NCBI GenBank assembly: GCA_001552935.1
Contig: KQ959677.1
Span: 88,094-152,093, forward strand
Length of the DNA: 64,000 nt
Source of the DNA: Umbribacter vaginalis
GTDB lineage: Bacteria; Actinomycetota; Coriobacteriia; Coriobacteriales; Eggerthellaceae
Reading direction: 5' to 3'
A program made the translations under genes and the position numbers. This document shows positions 42,946 to 52,074 of this stretch, piece after piece. Each line of letters starts with the position of its first letter. Position 1 is the stretch's first letter. The notes beneath the pieces are model-generated. The model ran no database searches. It saw only the letters and a program-made list of their open reading frames with translations, and was not told the DNA's origin.

Positions 42946-44277
42946 TTAAAATTGCACGCGAAATTCACTCCCTTTATTAAGTGCGCTTATAACGTCAATA
43001 TGCGCTGAGTGAATATCAGCAATATGCTTAACGATAGCAAGCCCTAAGCCTGTTCCGCCGGTTTGACGTGAACGTCCTTTGTCGACGCGATAAAAGCGCT
43101 CAAAAATATGTGCTTGTTGATCAGTTGAAATACCAATGCCTGTATCTTTTACTATAAGCGTAGGACGCCCTTCTGTTCGCTGCACACAAACGCATACAAC
43201 GCCACCAGCTTTATTGTAGGTGATCGCGTTTTGAATAAGATTTTCTATCATCTCGCGCAATAAACTAGCATCCCCTGTAACACACAGTGCTTCACCTTCA
43301 CAGCTGAGCGTAATATTCTTACTTCGCGCGACACTCTCGAGCGTATTACACGCTTCACGGGCAAGGCAATAAAGATCTACGTTTTCAAAATGGTGTGGCA
43401 ACTCTTGATGATCCAATTCAGAAAGCTGAATAATGTCGCATACGAGCGTTAGTAAACGGGCGGCACTTTTACGAATTTGGGCAGCTAGTCGCTGTGTTTC
43501 TGACTGTGAGACGATGTTGTTTTCTATAAGTTCAGCATAGCCGCTAATAGCGGTAATAGGAGTTTTTAATTCATGCGTTACATTAGCGGTAAAATCTTGA
43601 CGACTGGTAGCAGCAGACAGAATTTTTTCGTGTTGTGTGCGAAGCATCTGCATAACAGGTTCGAGTTCTTTATAGCGCACCTTATGCAACGAATTATCGT
43701 AATTCTGCGCAACGGCGGTAAGTGGTTTGAGCAATTCACGCGTGAGAACGTTGCCTACCCACACGCACACAAGGAATATCAACACTAAAATACCAATAAT
43801 TACAGGGATAATGCTAATGAAAACATCACGCAGCGTTTGAATGTGCATTGACACGCGTACGATAGTGCCATTATCAAGCACAACAGCATGGTAATACGTG
43901 TCATATTGCGATGTTTGTGAGTGGCGCGTACTTGAACCTTCTCCTGTTTTGAGCGCTTGTTGTATCTCTGGGCGATTAAGGTGATTTTGCATTTCAAGTT
44001 CGTTGGTATCGTTGTCGAACAGCACATCCCCATTAGCATTGATCCAGGTAAGACGCAGTGCATCGTCATCAAGCGAGCCATACATGGCGCTTACATGTGA
44101 GGTATCATATGGATTACTAAACGCCATACTGTTACGTATAAGGTGCGTGTCCGTTGTTACTTCATGTTTAATTTGTTCAAAACATACCTGATAAAAAACA
44201 AGCGTCATTGCGATTGCACTGCTAATAAGCGCAATACAAGAAATAAGCGCAAGATGAAGAATAATTTTTCGTTTCAC
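42946..44277 (-). CDS. phoR: Sensor histidine kinase, PhoR-like
   Basis: Membrane sensor that phosphorylates the regulator encoded just upstream. The 443-residue protein has a first span (about 5-26), an extracytoplasmic region of about 120 residues, a second span (about 150-172), the phospho-acceptor block THELKTPITAISGYAEL, the N box (ENLIQNAITYN) and the GTGLGLAIVKHI ATP lid. Its place beside pst genes makes phosphate sensing likely, as in Gram-positive PhoR. GTG start with AAGGA five bases upstream. Confidence 0.9.
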   Translation of the reverse strand: MKRKIILHLALISCIALISSAIAMTLVFYQVCFEQIKHEVTTDTHLIRNSMAFSNPYDTSHVSAMYGSLDDDALRLTWINANGDVLFDNDTNELEMQNHLNRPEIQQALKTGEGSSTRHSQTSQYDTYYHAVVLDNGTIVRVSMHIQTLRDVFISIIPVIIGILVLIFLVCVWVGNVLTRELLKPLTAVAQNYDNSLHKVRYKELEPVMQMLRTQHEKILSAATSRQDFTANVTHELKTPITAISGYAELIENNIVSQSETQRLAAQIRKSAARLLTLVCDIIQLSELDHQELPHHFENVDLYCLAREACNTLESVARSKNITLSCEGEALCVTGDASLLREMIENLIQNAITYNKAGGVVCVCVQRTEGRPTLIVKDTGIGISTDQQAHIFERFYRVDKGRSRQTGGTGLGLAIVKHIADIHSAHIDVISALNKGSEFRVQF

Positions 44278-44304
44278 ACGTATCCTTACTGCTTGTATGC
44301 TACG

Positions 44305-44994
44305 TTATCTTGAATCAGGCTTACGTAGACAGTAGCCAACTCCTCGAATTGTTTGTATATAACACGAAGCTTCTCCTAATTTTTGGCGCAAGGTTTTTAT
44401 ATGCATATCAACGGTACGGCTTTCACCTTCAAAATCGAAACCCCATACAGCTTGCATGAGTGCTTCACGTGTTAATACCAGCGATTCATGGCTCATTAAA
44501 TAACGCAGCATATCGTATTCTTTCAGCGTAAGCACTACGTGCTTGCCTTCCACATCAACGCTATGACGAGCATGGTCAAGCTTTATCGCGCCAACAGTAT
44601 ACTGTTCGTGTGTATGATCATCGTGCTGAGAGCGCCGTAGTACCGCACGCATACGCGATAATAATTCCATTACAGAAAACGGCTTGCAAATATAATCGTC
44701 AGCACCGTTATCTAAGCCACGAATCATATCGATTTCCGCTGTTTTAGCAGTAAGCATGATAATGGGAATATGTGCCGTTTGTGGATTTGATCGTAACGTG
44801 CGCGTGATAGCATACCCGTCATTGTCAGGAAGCATAATATCCAAGAGCACTAACTGTGGCACCCGTTCATGCAAAGCTGCAAAAAAATCAGCAGCACACG
44901 TAAATGCTTCAACATCATAGTTGCTATTTTTAAGCGCGATAGTTTCAATTTCTTGGATACTGAGATCATCTTCAACTATATAGACAAGCTCCAT
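44305..44994 (-). CDS. phoB: OmpR-family response regulator, PhoB/PhoP-like
   Basis: DNA-binding regulator of the phosphate response. The receiver domain has the phosphorylated Asp in LVLLDIMLPDNDGYAI, the conserved Thr/Ala and K (ICKPFSVMEL); the C-terminal winged helix has DFEGESRTVDMHIKTLRQKLG and IRGVGYCL. ATG at 44994 has GGGGAG six bases upstream; a GTG six codons earlier would overlap that site. It lies between pstB and the kinase gene. The phosphate role is inferred from context. Confidence 0.9.
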   Translation of the reverse strand: MELVYIVEDDLSIQEIETIALKNSNYDVEAFTCAADFFAALHERVPQLVLLDIMLPDNDGYAITRTLRSNPQTAHIPIIMLTAKTAEIDMIRGLDNGADDYICKPFSVMELLSRMRAVLRRSQHDDHTHEQYTVGAIKLDHARHSVDVEGKHVVLTLKEYDMLRYLMSHESLVLTREALMQAVWGFDFEGESRTVDMHIKTLRQKLGEASCYIQTIRGVGYCLRKPDSR

Positions 44995-45064
44995 GTGACG
45001 CTCCCCTTGCACCCGTACGCTTTTTGCATATTCAAAGCTACTAAGCGTATTGTACTACCGAGCG

Positions 45065-45826
45065 TTATCCAAAACGTCCCATAACATAATCGGCACATCG
45101 TTTATCGCGCGGTGCGTGAAAGATATCGTAAGTCGCTCCAACTTCAACCAGTTCTCCTAAAAGAAAAAACGCTGTTGTGTCAGCAATACGTGCTGCTTGC
45201 TGCATATTATGCGTAACAATGACCACGGTATAGTGCTCTTTGAGTTGAACTATGAGCTCTTCAATCTTCGCCATGGAAAGCGGATCAAGCGCGCTTGTTG
45301 GCTCATCCATTAAAAGGACGTCAGGTTCAACAGCCAGCGCGCGTGCAATACATAAACGTTGTTGTTGGCCTCCTGATAAACCGAGTGCAGAAGTTTTGAG
45401 CCTGTCTTTCACTTCGTCAAAAAGAGCTGCATTGGTAAGGCTTTTTTCAACAATGGTATCGAGTTCGGCTTTACGTTTAATGCCATGTAAACGCGGTCCA
45501 TACGCTATATTGTCGTATATGCTTAACGGGAAGGGATTTGCTTGCTGAAATACCATTCCGACACGTTTGCGCAGAAGCATGGTATTTACCTGCGGTGCAT
45601 AAATATCCTGCCCGTCTAACAACACTTTCCCGCTTACTTTGGTACGAGGTACTAAATCGTTCATCCTATTTAAGCAGCGTAAAAATGAACTTTTCCCACA
45701 ACCGGATGGACCAATAAGCGCAAGCGCTTCGTGTCGTTTAATATCAAGAGATATATCGTTAAGTGCGTGCGTCGTTTCGTAATATAAATTCATATGCTGT
45801 ATTTGTAATGCAACATCAGACATCAT
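45065..45826 (-). CDS. pstB: Phosphate ABC transporter ATP-binding protein
   Basis: Energises phosphate import. Walker A is GPSGCGKSS, the signature [15 protein letters not shown], Walker B VLLMDEP and the switch His in [10 protein letters not shown]. PstB-specific [13 protein letters not shown] and [10 protein letters not shown] segments are present. Length 253 is typical. The start overlaps pstA by four bases (ATGA) with AAAGG upstream. Confidence 0.97.
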   Translation of the reverse strand: MMSDVALQIQHMNLYYETTHALNDISLDIKRHEALALIGPSGCGKSSFLRCLNRMNDLVPRTKVSGKVLLDGQDIYAPQVNTMLLRKRVGMVFQQANPFPLSIYDNIAYGPRLHGIKRKAELDTIVEKSLTNAALFDEVKDRLKTSALGLSGGQQQRLCIARALAVEPDVLLMDEPTSALDPLSMAKIEELIVQLKEHYTVVIVTHNMQQAARIADTTAFFLLGELVEVGATYDIFHAPRDKRCADYVMGRFG

Positions 45827-46710
45827 GAACAGCCTTTCTTTTGAATTGCAAAGCGAGAAATGATAAATCGCGTCAGTGTGTTGATAATAAAAGTGAGGAC
45901 TAATAAAAGTAACGCTATACCAAACGCAGTTTTAAAATCACCTTGACTTGTTGCGCTTAGATACAGTTGCACGGTAAGGGTGCCGCCCGAGTCAAAAATT
46001 TTGAATAGGTAGTCACTGAACTCGTGAGGAAGCATGCCTGCACTGCCGGCAGTAAACAGCAGCGCTGCCGATTCAGCAACAATGCGCCCCAGTGCCAGCA
46101 CAATGCCTGTGATAATAGCGGGCGTTGCCGATGGTAACACGACGGTACGTGTGGTATGCCATACCCCTGCACCAAGACTTAAAGCGCCTTGTCGGTATCC
46201 ACAAGGAACGGATTTAAGCGCTTCGTGGGTATTGCACACAATTAAAGGCAATATCATTAAGCAAAGTGTTAATGCCCCACATAAAAGGCTATATCCTAGG
46301 CCAAGCGTTTGGCCAAAACAAAGCATGCCAAACAAGCCAAAAATGATTGATGGAATGCCAGCGAGCACTTGAAGTGCGCATTCAATAACTGCTACCACAT
46401 GGGAATTGCGCGCATATTCGTTGAGATACACCGCTGCACCGACACCCAAAGGAGTTGCTATGACAAGCGTTAGGATGACAATGAATATGGTATTTACCGT
46501 ATTGCCAGCGATTCCAATAATGCCTTTACGAAATGACGATACACTCGTAAGAAATTCAACGCTAATAGCTGGTAAACCGGAAGAACATACCGCAATAATA
46601 ATTGCGCCAAGCAGCACAACCGAGCACAGAGCAGCAGCGCCAAGCACGGCATATATCAGCTTTTCACGAGCGTTTTGGACCATAGATTTGCTCCATACCT
46701 TAGGCAGCAT
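45823..46710 (-). CDS. pstA: Phosphate ABC transporter permease PstA
   Basis: One of two membrane subunits. The 295-residue protein has six spans and the binding-protein-dependent permease loop ([24 protein letters not shown] region) that contacts PstB. The ATG at 46710 overlaps pstC by 11 bases; an ATG at 46683 with GGAG seven bases upstream is an alternative start. Confidence 0.95.
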   Translation of the reverse strand: MLPKVWSKSMVQNAREKLIYAVLGAAALCSVVLLGAIIIAVCSSGLPAISVEFLTSVSSFRKGIIGIAGNTVNTIFIVILTLVIATPLGVGAAVYLNEYARNSHVVAVIECALQVLAGIPSIIFGLFGMLCFGQTLGLGYSLLCGALTLCLMILPLIVCNTHEALKSVPCGYRQGALSLGAGVWHTTRTVVLPSATPAIITGIVLALGRIVAESAALLFTAGSAGMLPHEFSDYLFKIFDSGGTLTVQLYLSATSQGDFKTAFGIALLLLVLTFIINTLTRFIISRFAIQKKGCS

Positions 46711-47611
46711 ATACCCTCTTTTTCCTGCGCATAAAGGCTAACAGTACATTTATGGCAATGATAAACAGATACAACACTAAACCAACAGCAAACAGCGCTT
46801 CTCGATGGAGACCTTGCGCATAACCCATCTCGCTTACCAACTGAGTAGTAAGGAGGCGAACCGAATCGAACGGAAGCGGCATTTGCACTACCCCGCCAGC
46901 AACCATACTTATTGCCATAGCTTCGCCTAAGGCACGCCCAATAGCTAGTATAATACCTGTACAGATACCTGATTTTGCAGCTGGTAACACAATTTTGAAG
47001 ATCGTTTGTAAACGCGTTGCGCCAAGTGCGTAGGATGCGTTGCGTAAATTATCAGAAACTGCCTGAAGAGCGGTAACGCTTACGCTTACCATCGTTGGTA
47101 AAATCATCACAACAAGCACACACACGCAGGCAAGCATATTTGAACCGCCACTAAAGTTGTGTGTGGTGCTGCCAGCAAATAATACTTTTTCAAGCGAATA
47201 AAGAAGTGGGCATATATAGACCATTCCAAGCAAGCCATATATAACAGACGGAATTCCAGCTAAAAGTTCAATAGCAGACGAAACAATGCGCGAAAGCGGA
47301 GCTGGGGCAATTTCTGTAAGAAAAAGCGATGTTAAGATGCTCAGTGGCAAACCAATAGCTACGCTGCACGTCGCTGCAAGCAACGAAGCAGCAATAACAT
47401 ACAAAATGCCAAAGGATGGCACGTGCGCTGTGGGTGCCCAAATGGTGTTAGTTACCATATTCCCAACACCGATACGTAAAAGGGCAGGTAAACCGCTTAT
47501 GATGCAATACGCACTTATAGAGATTACCGCTAAAAGCGCTACGCATGCACACGCAGCACACACGTAGCGCGCTATAAGCTCATGAACTGATGTGCGCAAT
47601 GAGAGGTTCAT
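46700..47611 (-). CDS. pstC: Phosphate ABC transporter permease PstC
   Basis: Partner of PstA, with six spans in 303 residues and the EAA-type loop around ASYALGATRLQTIFKIVLPA. It starts 10 bases after pstS. AGGTGA precedes the ATG. Co-transcription with pstS-pstA-pstB is clear from spacing. Confidence 0.95.
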   Translation of the reverse strand: MNLSLRTSVHELIARYVCAACACVALLAVISISAYCIISGLPALLRIGVGNMVTNTIWAPTAHVPSFGILYVIAASLLAATCSVAIGLPLSILTSLFLTEIAPAPLSRIVSSAIELLAGIPSVIYGLLGMVYICPLLYSLEKVLFAGSTTHNFSGGSNMLACVCVLVVMILPTMVSVSVTALQAVSDNLRNASYALGATRLQTIFKIVLPAAKSGICTGIILAIGRALGEAMAISMVAGGVVQMPLPFDSVRLLTTQLVSEMGYAQGLHREALFAVGLVLYLFIIAINVLLAFMRRKKRVYAA

Positions 47612-47620
47612 CTACATCAC

Positions 47621-48526
47621 CTATGCTGCGCCACTTGGTAAAATTAAGCCAGATGCTTTTATAATTTCTTTGCCTTCTTGAGAATTTATATAGTTAAACC
47701 ATGCTTGGACAAGAGGCGTTTGTGAAGATATTTCTCCCTTTGTTGCCATAATAAAGGGACGGACCAAAGAATAACGTTTTTGCGCTATCGCATCGCTTGT
47801 AGGCTGTATACCATCAAGTGCAACCGCATGGACGCGATCATTCATTACATCAAGAGATATATATCCAATTCCACCGGGTGTTGCTGCAACTTTTGCAAGG
47901 ACTGCCCCCGTAGAATCAAGCTCTTGCGCGTAGCGAGCACTGTCTTTAAGCGACAGCAATTCTTCAAACGCGCTACGTGAACCCGAACCATTCTCACGTC
48001 CTATCGCAATGATAGATTCCTCTGAACCACCGCAGTCTTTCCATGAGCGAATTTGACCTTTGTAAATAGATTTCAACTGCTCGGTAGTTAATGAAGTAAT
48101 AGGATTAGCGGGGTTCAATATTATAGCCAGTGCATCAATAGCAATAACATTTGGAAGAAGTCCAGCTTGAAGTTCTGCTGCTTTAAGTTCACGAGAACTG
48201 TTAGCAATATCGCATCGTTTTGCATTCAGCGCTTCAATACCTGCGCTTGACCCCGTGTATTCAACCGAAACGCGCACATTGGGGTACTTTTCCATAAATG
48301 TTTCGCGCAGCGCTTCACAGACTTTTTGCATAGAGGTAGAACCTGCTAGACTAAGCGAGCCGCGCAGATTTTTCTGAGACGAATCATGCGCTGCATCCGT
48401 ATTGCTTGTACCTGCATGTGAACAAGCACTTAAGGTCAGGAGCGCAGCACCACCCGCTGTAGCAAGAAACGCCCGTCGTGTTAGATTTTTCGTTTCACTG
48501 CTTGTTAGTTCGTTCGTAGCCTTCAA
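47621..48526 (-). CDS. pstS: Phosphate-binding lipoprotein PstS, Tat signal
   Basis: Surface phosphate receptor. The N-terminus carries a twin-arginine motif (NLTRRAFLATAG, R17-R18) and a lipobox LSAC with C35, so a Tat-exported lipoprotein. Phosphate-site residues are in AGSTSMQKV (about 57-65), SVEYTGSSAGIEAL and GRENGSGSRSAF. Start is TTG at 48526, with AAGGAG 11 bases upstream; no better in-frame start is seen. Heads the pst operon. Confidence 0.94.
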   Translation of the reverse strand: MKATNELTSSETKNLTRRAFLATAGGAALLTLSACSHAGTSNTDAAHDSSQKNLRGSLSLAGSTSMQKVCEALRETFMEKYPNVRVSVEYTGSSAGIEALNAKRCDIANSSRELKAAELQAGLLPNVIAIDALAIILNPANPITSLTTEQLKSIYKGQIRSWKDCGGSEESIIAIGRENGSGSRSAFEELLSLKDSARYAQELDSTGAVLAKVAATPGGIGYISLDVMNDRVHAVALDGIQPTSDAIAQKRYSLVRPFIMATKGEISSQTPLVQAWFNYINSQEGKEIIKASGLILPSGAA

Positions 48527-48881
48527 TGACCATTCATCTCCTTTTTATTGGCATTTTTGTTAGAGCATGTTTATGCTCTACGACTATGCTAAAAAATGGA
48601 TGTAAGAAGGAGTGGTGGTATTGAGTAAAATTTGTGTAAAGAGAAATGTGTATAAAGACGACACACAGCCAGCGTAGATACTCTACGTCTGGCTGTGTGA
48701 TGTGCAATATATGAAAGGAGCGTCCTATATGCGCCTTACGATGGTTGAAGAAGTGCTGTTGCACATGTTACGCTTAGCAGCGTTTAACTCAAGCTATCGC
48801 ACAAGTCACGCGCTATAAGGCACGCAACGCAAAACGAATAAGCAACAATGTTTAATAGGGCGTGACGTGTATGGTAAAGCG
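48527..48881. other. Regulatory gap upstream of pstS
   Basis: 355 bases. It holds a long hairpin (48662-48699), a short one (AGAGCAT/ATGCTCT, 48562-48579) and, at about 48621-48657, TTTACACA- and TTTATACACA-like elements on the minus strand that could be binding sites for the phosphate regulator. I cannot call a promoter with confidence. Confidence 0.5.
48662..48699 (-). terminator. Strong hairpin between dapL and pstS, probable terminator
   Basis: CACACAGCCAG and CTGGCTGTGTG arms extend through GTAGA/TCTAC to a stem of 17 pairs with one bulged base and a loop of three. On the minus strand it is followed by TCGTCTTTATAC, only moderately T-rich, so termination is likely but not certain. It would separate the dap genes from pst. 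Confidence 0.55.
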
Positions 48882-50039
48882 CTACAACAGCGACTTCATG
48901 CGATCGAGCGCTTCTACAAGACGGTCGTCAGGTGTCGTAAGTGACATTCTAAAGAAACCTTCTCCATCAGGGCCGTAACCATTGCCTGGCGTAATAATAA
49001 CATGAGCGCGCTCAAGCACCTTCGTTGCGAACGATTCAGATGTTTCACCTGCAGGAACGGGAGCCCAAATGTAGATTGATGCCTTGGATGGCGTAAGTGA
49101 AATGCCTAGGTCGGCAAGTGTTGAAAGCACTAAATCGCGGCGTTTTTGATACAGTTTAGAAATCGAGCGACAGAAGCTTAAATCGCTGGTAAGAGCAACA
49201 GCAGCAGCTTCTTGCGTGGCGGTAAATTGACCCGAATCCATGTTGTTCTTAACGGTGCCAAGCGCTTTTATTGCCTGCGCGTTGCCAACAGCAAACGCGA
49301 TACGCCAACCAGTCATGTTAAACGACTTCGACAGCGAGAAAAACTCAATGCAGCATTCCTTTGCGCGCGGACGCTGCAAAATAGATGGAGCAACGTAATC
49401 ATCAAAACAAATATCGCAATATGCGTTATCGTGGCACAGCAAAATATCGTGCTTAATACAGAAATCAATTGCCTTGTCGAAATACTCAACAGGCGCAACA
49501 GCACCCGTTGGATTGTTAGGATAACCTAAAAACATAATCTTTGCTTTTTTGAGAACATCTTCAGGAATATGGTCAAAATCAGCAAGAAAATGATTGGCCG
49601 CATTCGTGGGCATGAAGTACGTGTTCGCGTTGTTAAGAACTGCTCCACCCGAATACACGGGATAGCAAATTGATGGCGCTAACACGTATTCACCAGGATC
49701 AACAAAGGCTGTGTGCAAATGTGCAAGCCCTTCCTTTGAGCCGATAAGTGCAAGTGCTTCAGTTTTAGGGTCAATCGACACGCCAAAACGATTATTCATG
49801 TACGTAGCTACTGCTTCACGGTAGTGCAAAGAGCCTGCATAATCGGGGTATTGGTGGTTTTTTGGATCGCGTATAGCACGCTGCATTGCCTCTACCACAA
49901 AATCGGGAGTTGGAGTATCAGGGTCCCCTATACCAAGCGAGATGACATCTATCCCCTTTTCTGTAAGGGCAGCTTTTTTTTCGTCAATGCGGGCAAATAA
50001 GTACGGGGGTAAATTGTTCAAACACGATGCTCGTCTCAT
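48882..50039 (-). CDS. dapL: LL-diaminopimelate aminotransferase-like class I aminotransferase
   Basis: PLP enzyme. The 385-residue protein has LGIGDPDTPTP near the start, YPNNPTGA, and the PLP lysine in SLSKSFNMTGWR. DapL converts tetrahydrodipicolinate directly to LL-diaminopimelate, bypassing the succinyl or acetyl route, and dapF follows 15 bases away in the same direction, which supports this role. A general aspartate-type aminotransferase is the alternative. GAGAGGA precedes the ATG. Confidence 0.82.
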   Translation of the reverse strand: MRRASCLNNLPPYLFARIDEKKAALTEKGIDVISLGIGDPDTPTPDFVVEAMQRAIRDPKNHQYPDYAGSLHYREAVATYMNNRFGVSIDPKTEALALIGSKEGLAHLHTAFVDPGEYVLAPSICYPVYSGGAVLNNANTYFMPTNAANHFLADFDHIPEDVLKKAKIMFLGYPNNPTGAVAPVEYFDKAIDFCIKHDILLCHDNAYCDICFDDYVAPSILQRPRAKECCIEFFSLSKSFNMTGWRIAFAVGNAQAIKALGTVKNNMDSGQFTATQEAAAVALTSDLSFCRSISKLYQKRRDLVLSTLADLGISLTPSKASIYIWAPVPAGETSESFATKVLERAHVIITPGNGYGPDGEGFFRMSLTTPDDRLVEALDRMKSLL

Positions 50040-50054
50040 GATACTTCCTCTCGT

Positions 50055-51002
50055 TTACAGTAGGTGAATAGTTCCGCTATAAACCTGCGTTGCAGGGCCT
50101 TGCATATATACAACACCTGATGGATCCCATGAAATATGGAGAACACCACCACGAAGATGCACATCAACTTCTTGTTCAGTGTATCCCGCGATCACACTAG
50201 CAACACCAACAGCGCACGCTCCTGTGCCGCACGCAAGCGTTTCACCGCACCCGCGCTCAAACACGCGCATGGAAACACTTCCCTGCTGAGCGTGCGAAAC
50301 GTCAACAAACTCGATGTTTGCATGCTGAGGAAACGCAGCGTGAGATTCAAAGAACGCACCAACACTGTCAACGCGCAATGTTTCAAGGCACTTGTTCTGC
50401 GGGTCGCTAAAAGCACTATCGTAAAGGTCGTTCCACGAAGTGACAAAACACACAGCATGCGGATTTCCCATAGAAACACACGTAAACGTAAAGTTTCCAA
50501 AGGGTGATTTCAACAAAACATCAGCAACAACATCGATTGCACAGGCTGAACCTGTGCGCTCAAAACGGCGGTTTGGATGCAAAATCGTGGGAATTTTTTG
50601 GGATTCAAGCTGGGCTTTTCCCATATTCACACAGCAGCTTTCAAAACGCTTGTGCACATCGTAGTGAATATCGACGTCTTTTATGCCAGCGCGCGTATCG
50701 ATAGCAAAATGCGTACACGATGCATCGATGTAGTTATTGTCGATAAGCCAACGTGCTGTACAGCGCAGCCCGTTGCCGCACATTTCAGCAAGGCTACCAT
50801 CAGCGTTGATGTAATTCATGAAGGCGGCAGTGTTAGACGTTTTCCCAGGTTCAACTAAAATAACACCATCTGCACCCACGCCGAAGTGGCGATCACATAA
50901 AAAAGAAACGTGATCTTTGGTAAGGGAAAGCGCCGAGCTCATGTTATCAATCATAACGAAATCGTTTCCCAAACCATGGTACTTTTGAAATGAAAGCTCC
51001 AT
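50055..51002 (-). CDS. dapF: Diaminopimelate epimerase
   Basis: Converts LL- to meso-diaminopimelate for lysine and peptidoglycan. The two catalytic cysteines are in EMCGNGLRC and LACGTGAC; the N-terminus KYHGLGNDFVMID is diagnostic. Length 315 is slightly above the usual 275-290. AAAGG is six bases before the ATG. It sits between miaA and the aminotransferase; miaB-miaA-dapF clusters are known in actinobacteria. Confidence 0.97.
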   Translation of the reverse strand: MELSFQKYHGLGNDFVMIDNMSSALSLTKDHVSFLCDRHFGVGADGVILVEPGKTSNTAAFMNYINADGSLAEMCGNGLRCTARWLIDNNYIDASCTHFAIDTRAGIKDVDIHYDVHKRFESCCVNMGKAQLESQKIPTILHPNRRFERTGSACAIDVVADVLLKSPFGNFTFTCVSMGNPHAVCFVTSWNDLYDSAFSDPQNKCLETLRVDSVGAFFESHAAFPQHANIEFVDVSHAQQGSVSMRVFERGCGETLACGTGACAVGVASVIAGYTEQEVDVHLRGGVLHISWDPSGVVYMQGPATQVYSGTIHLL

Positions 51003-51016
51003 TGAACGCCTTTCTG

Positions 51017-51994
51017 TTAGCTTACTGGTAGTGTAGCGTATTTTGCTTGTATAAATGCGCAGGCTTCATCACTATTAACAGTATCGTAATCGATCCACTG
51101 GATGCGTGTGTCCTGGCGAAAATAGGTACGCTGGCGCTTCGCATAGCGGTGCGTGGCAGTTTTCATTGCCTCGCGCGCACTTTCAAGGCTGATAGTTCCG
51201 TCCAAATACGCAACAAGTTCTTTATAGCCAATGGCACTTGGCGCGCACAATCCCTTGCGAAAGCCCTGCCGAAGAAGGCTTTCAACCTCGTGCACAAAGC
51301 CCTGCTCAAACATTGCATCGATCCGTGCGTCAATACGTTTGCGCAGTACATCAGGCGACACACGCAAGCCAAACAAAACAGCAGGAACGTAAGGTTCAAT
51401 GTGCTTAAGCGCAACTTTTCGCACGGCGTAGGATTCTCCCTGTTCGTGCAGCTCAAGTGCACGAATGATGCGCTTCGTGTCGTTGACAGGGATAATCTGC
51501 GCGCTGGCACTATCAAGCGCGTGCAAGGTGCGCCACAAGGCTTGCGCGCCTTCCTTCGCAAGAAAGCGCTGGTAAAACTCACGCACCTCGTTGTGTTCCT
51601 GCTCGCCTTCTGCAAAGTTGAACGCATCGATTGCCGCACGGATATAAAAGCCCGTGCCGCCGCATAAAATTGACCGCTTGTGCTGAGCGGCAAGCTGCGC
51701 AAAGACACGGCGCGCGTCGCGTTGAAACAGGGCAGCTGAATAGGACGCTCCAGGGTCAACGATGTCGAGCAAATGGTGAGGAACAAGGCGCTCATCAGCG
51801 GTTACTTTCCCCGTTCCAATATCCATACCACGATAGATTTGCATAGAATCGGCGTTGATCACTTCCCCGCGTATGCGCAGCGCAAGCTGTTGGGCAAGAT
51901 CCGACTTGCCCGATGCCGTAGGTCCAAGAATGACAATGACTGGTTCATGGGCGCTTGGCACAACATTAGTGCTTGAGTGGAGGTGTGCTGTCAT
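51017..51994 (-). CDS. miaA: tRNA dimethylallyltransferase
   Basis: Adds the isopentenyl group to A37 of tRNAs reading UNN codons, the substrate for MiaB next door. The P-loop GPTASGKSDLAQ lies at about 24-35, with INADSMQIYRGMDIGTGK following. Length 325. The ATG is preceded by AAAGGAG at a rather long 14 bases; a stop lies immediately upstream in frame, so no earlier start is possible. Confidence 0.96.
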   Translation of the reverse strand: MTAHLHSSTNVVPSAHEPVIVILGPTASGKSDLAQQLALRIRGEVINADSMQIYRGMDIGTGKVTADERLVPHHLLDIVDPGASYSAALFQRDARRVFAQLAAQHKRSILCGGTGFYIRAAIDAFNFAEGEQEHNEVREFYQRFLAKEGAQALWRTLHALDSASAQIIPVNDTKRIIRALELHEQGESYAVRKVALKHIEPYVPAVLFGLRVSPDVLRKRIDARIDAMFEQGFVHEVESLLRQGFRKGLCAPSAIGYKELVAYLDGTISLESAREAMKTATHRYAKRQRTYFRQDTRIQWIDYDTVNSDEACAFIQAKYATLPVS

Positions 51995-52074
51995 AACAAA
52001 CGCTCATGCTCCTTTCAATAAACCATGCAGTGGGTGTGGTGGTGAAACCCCAGCTATTCAGGCGCACCATCAGG

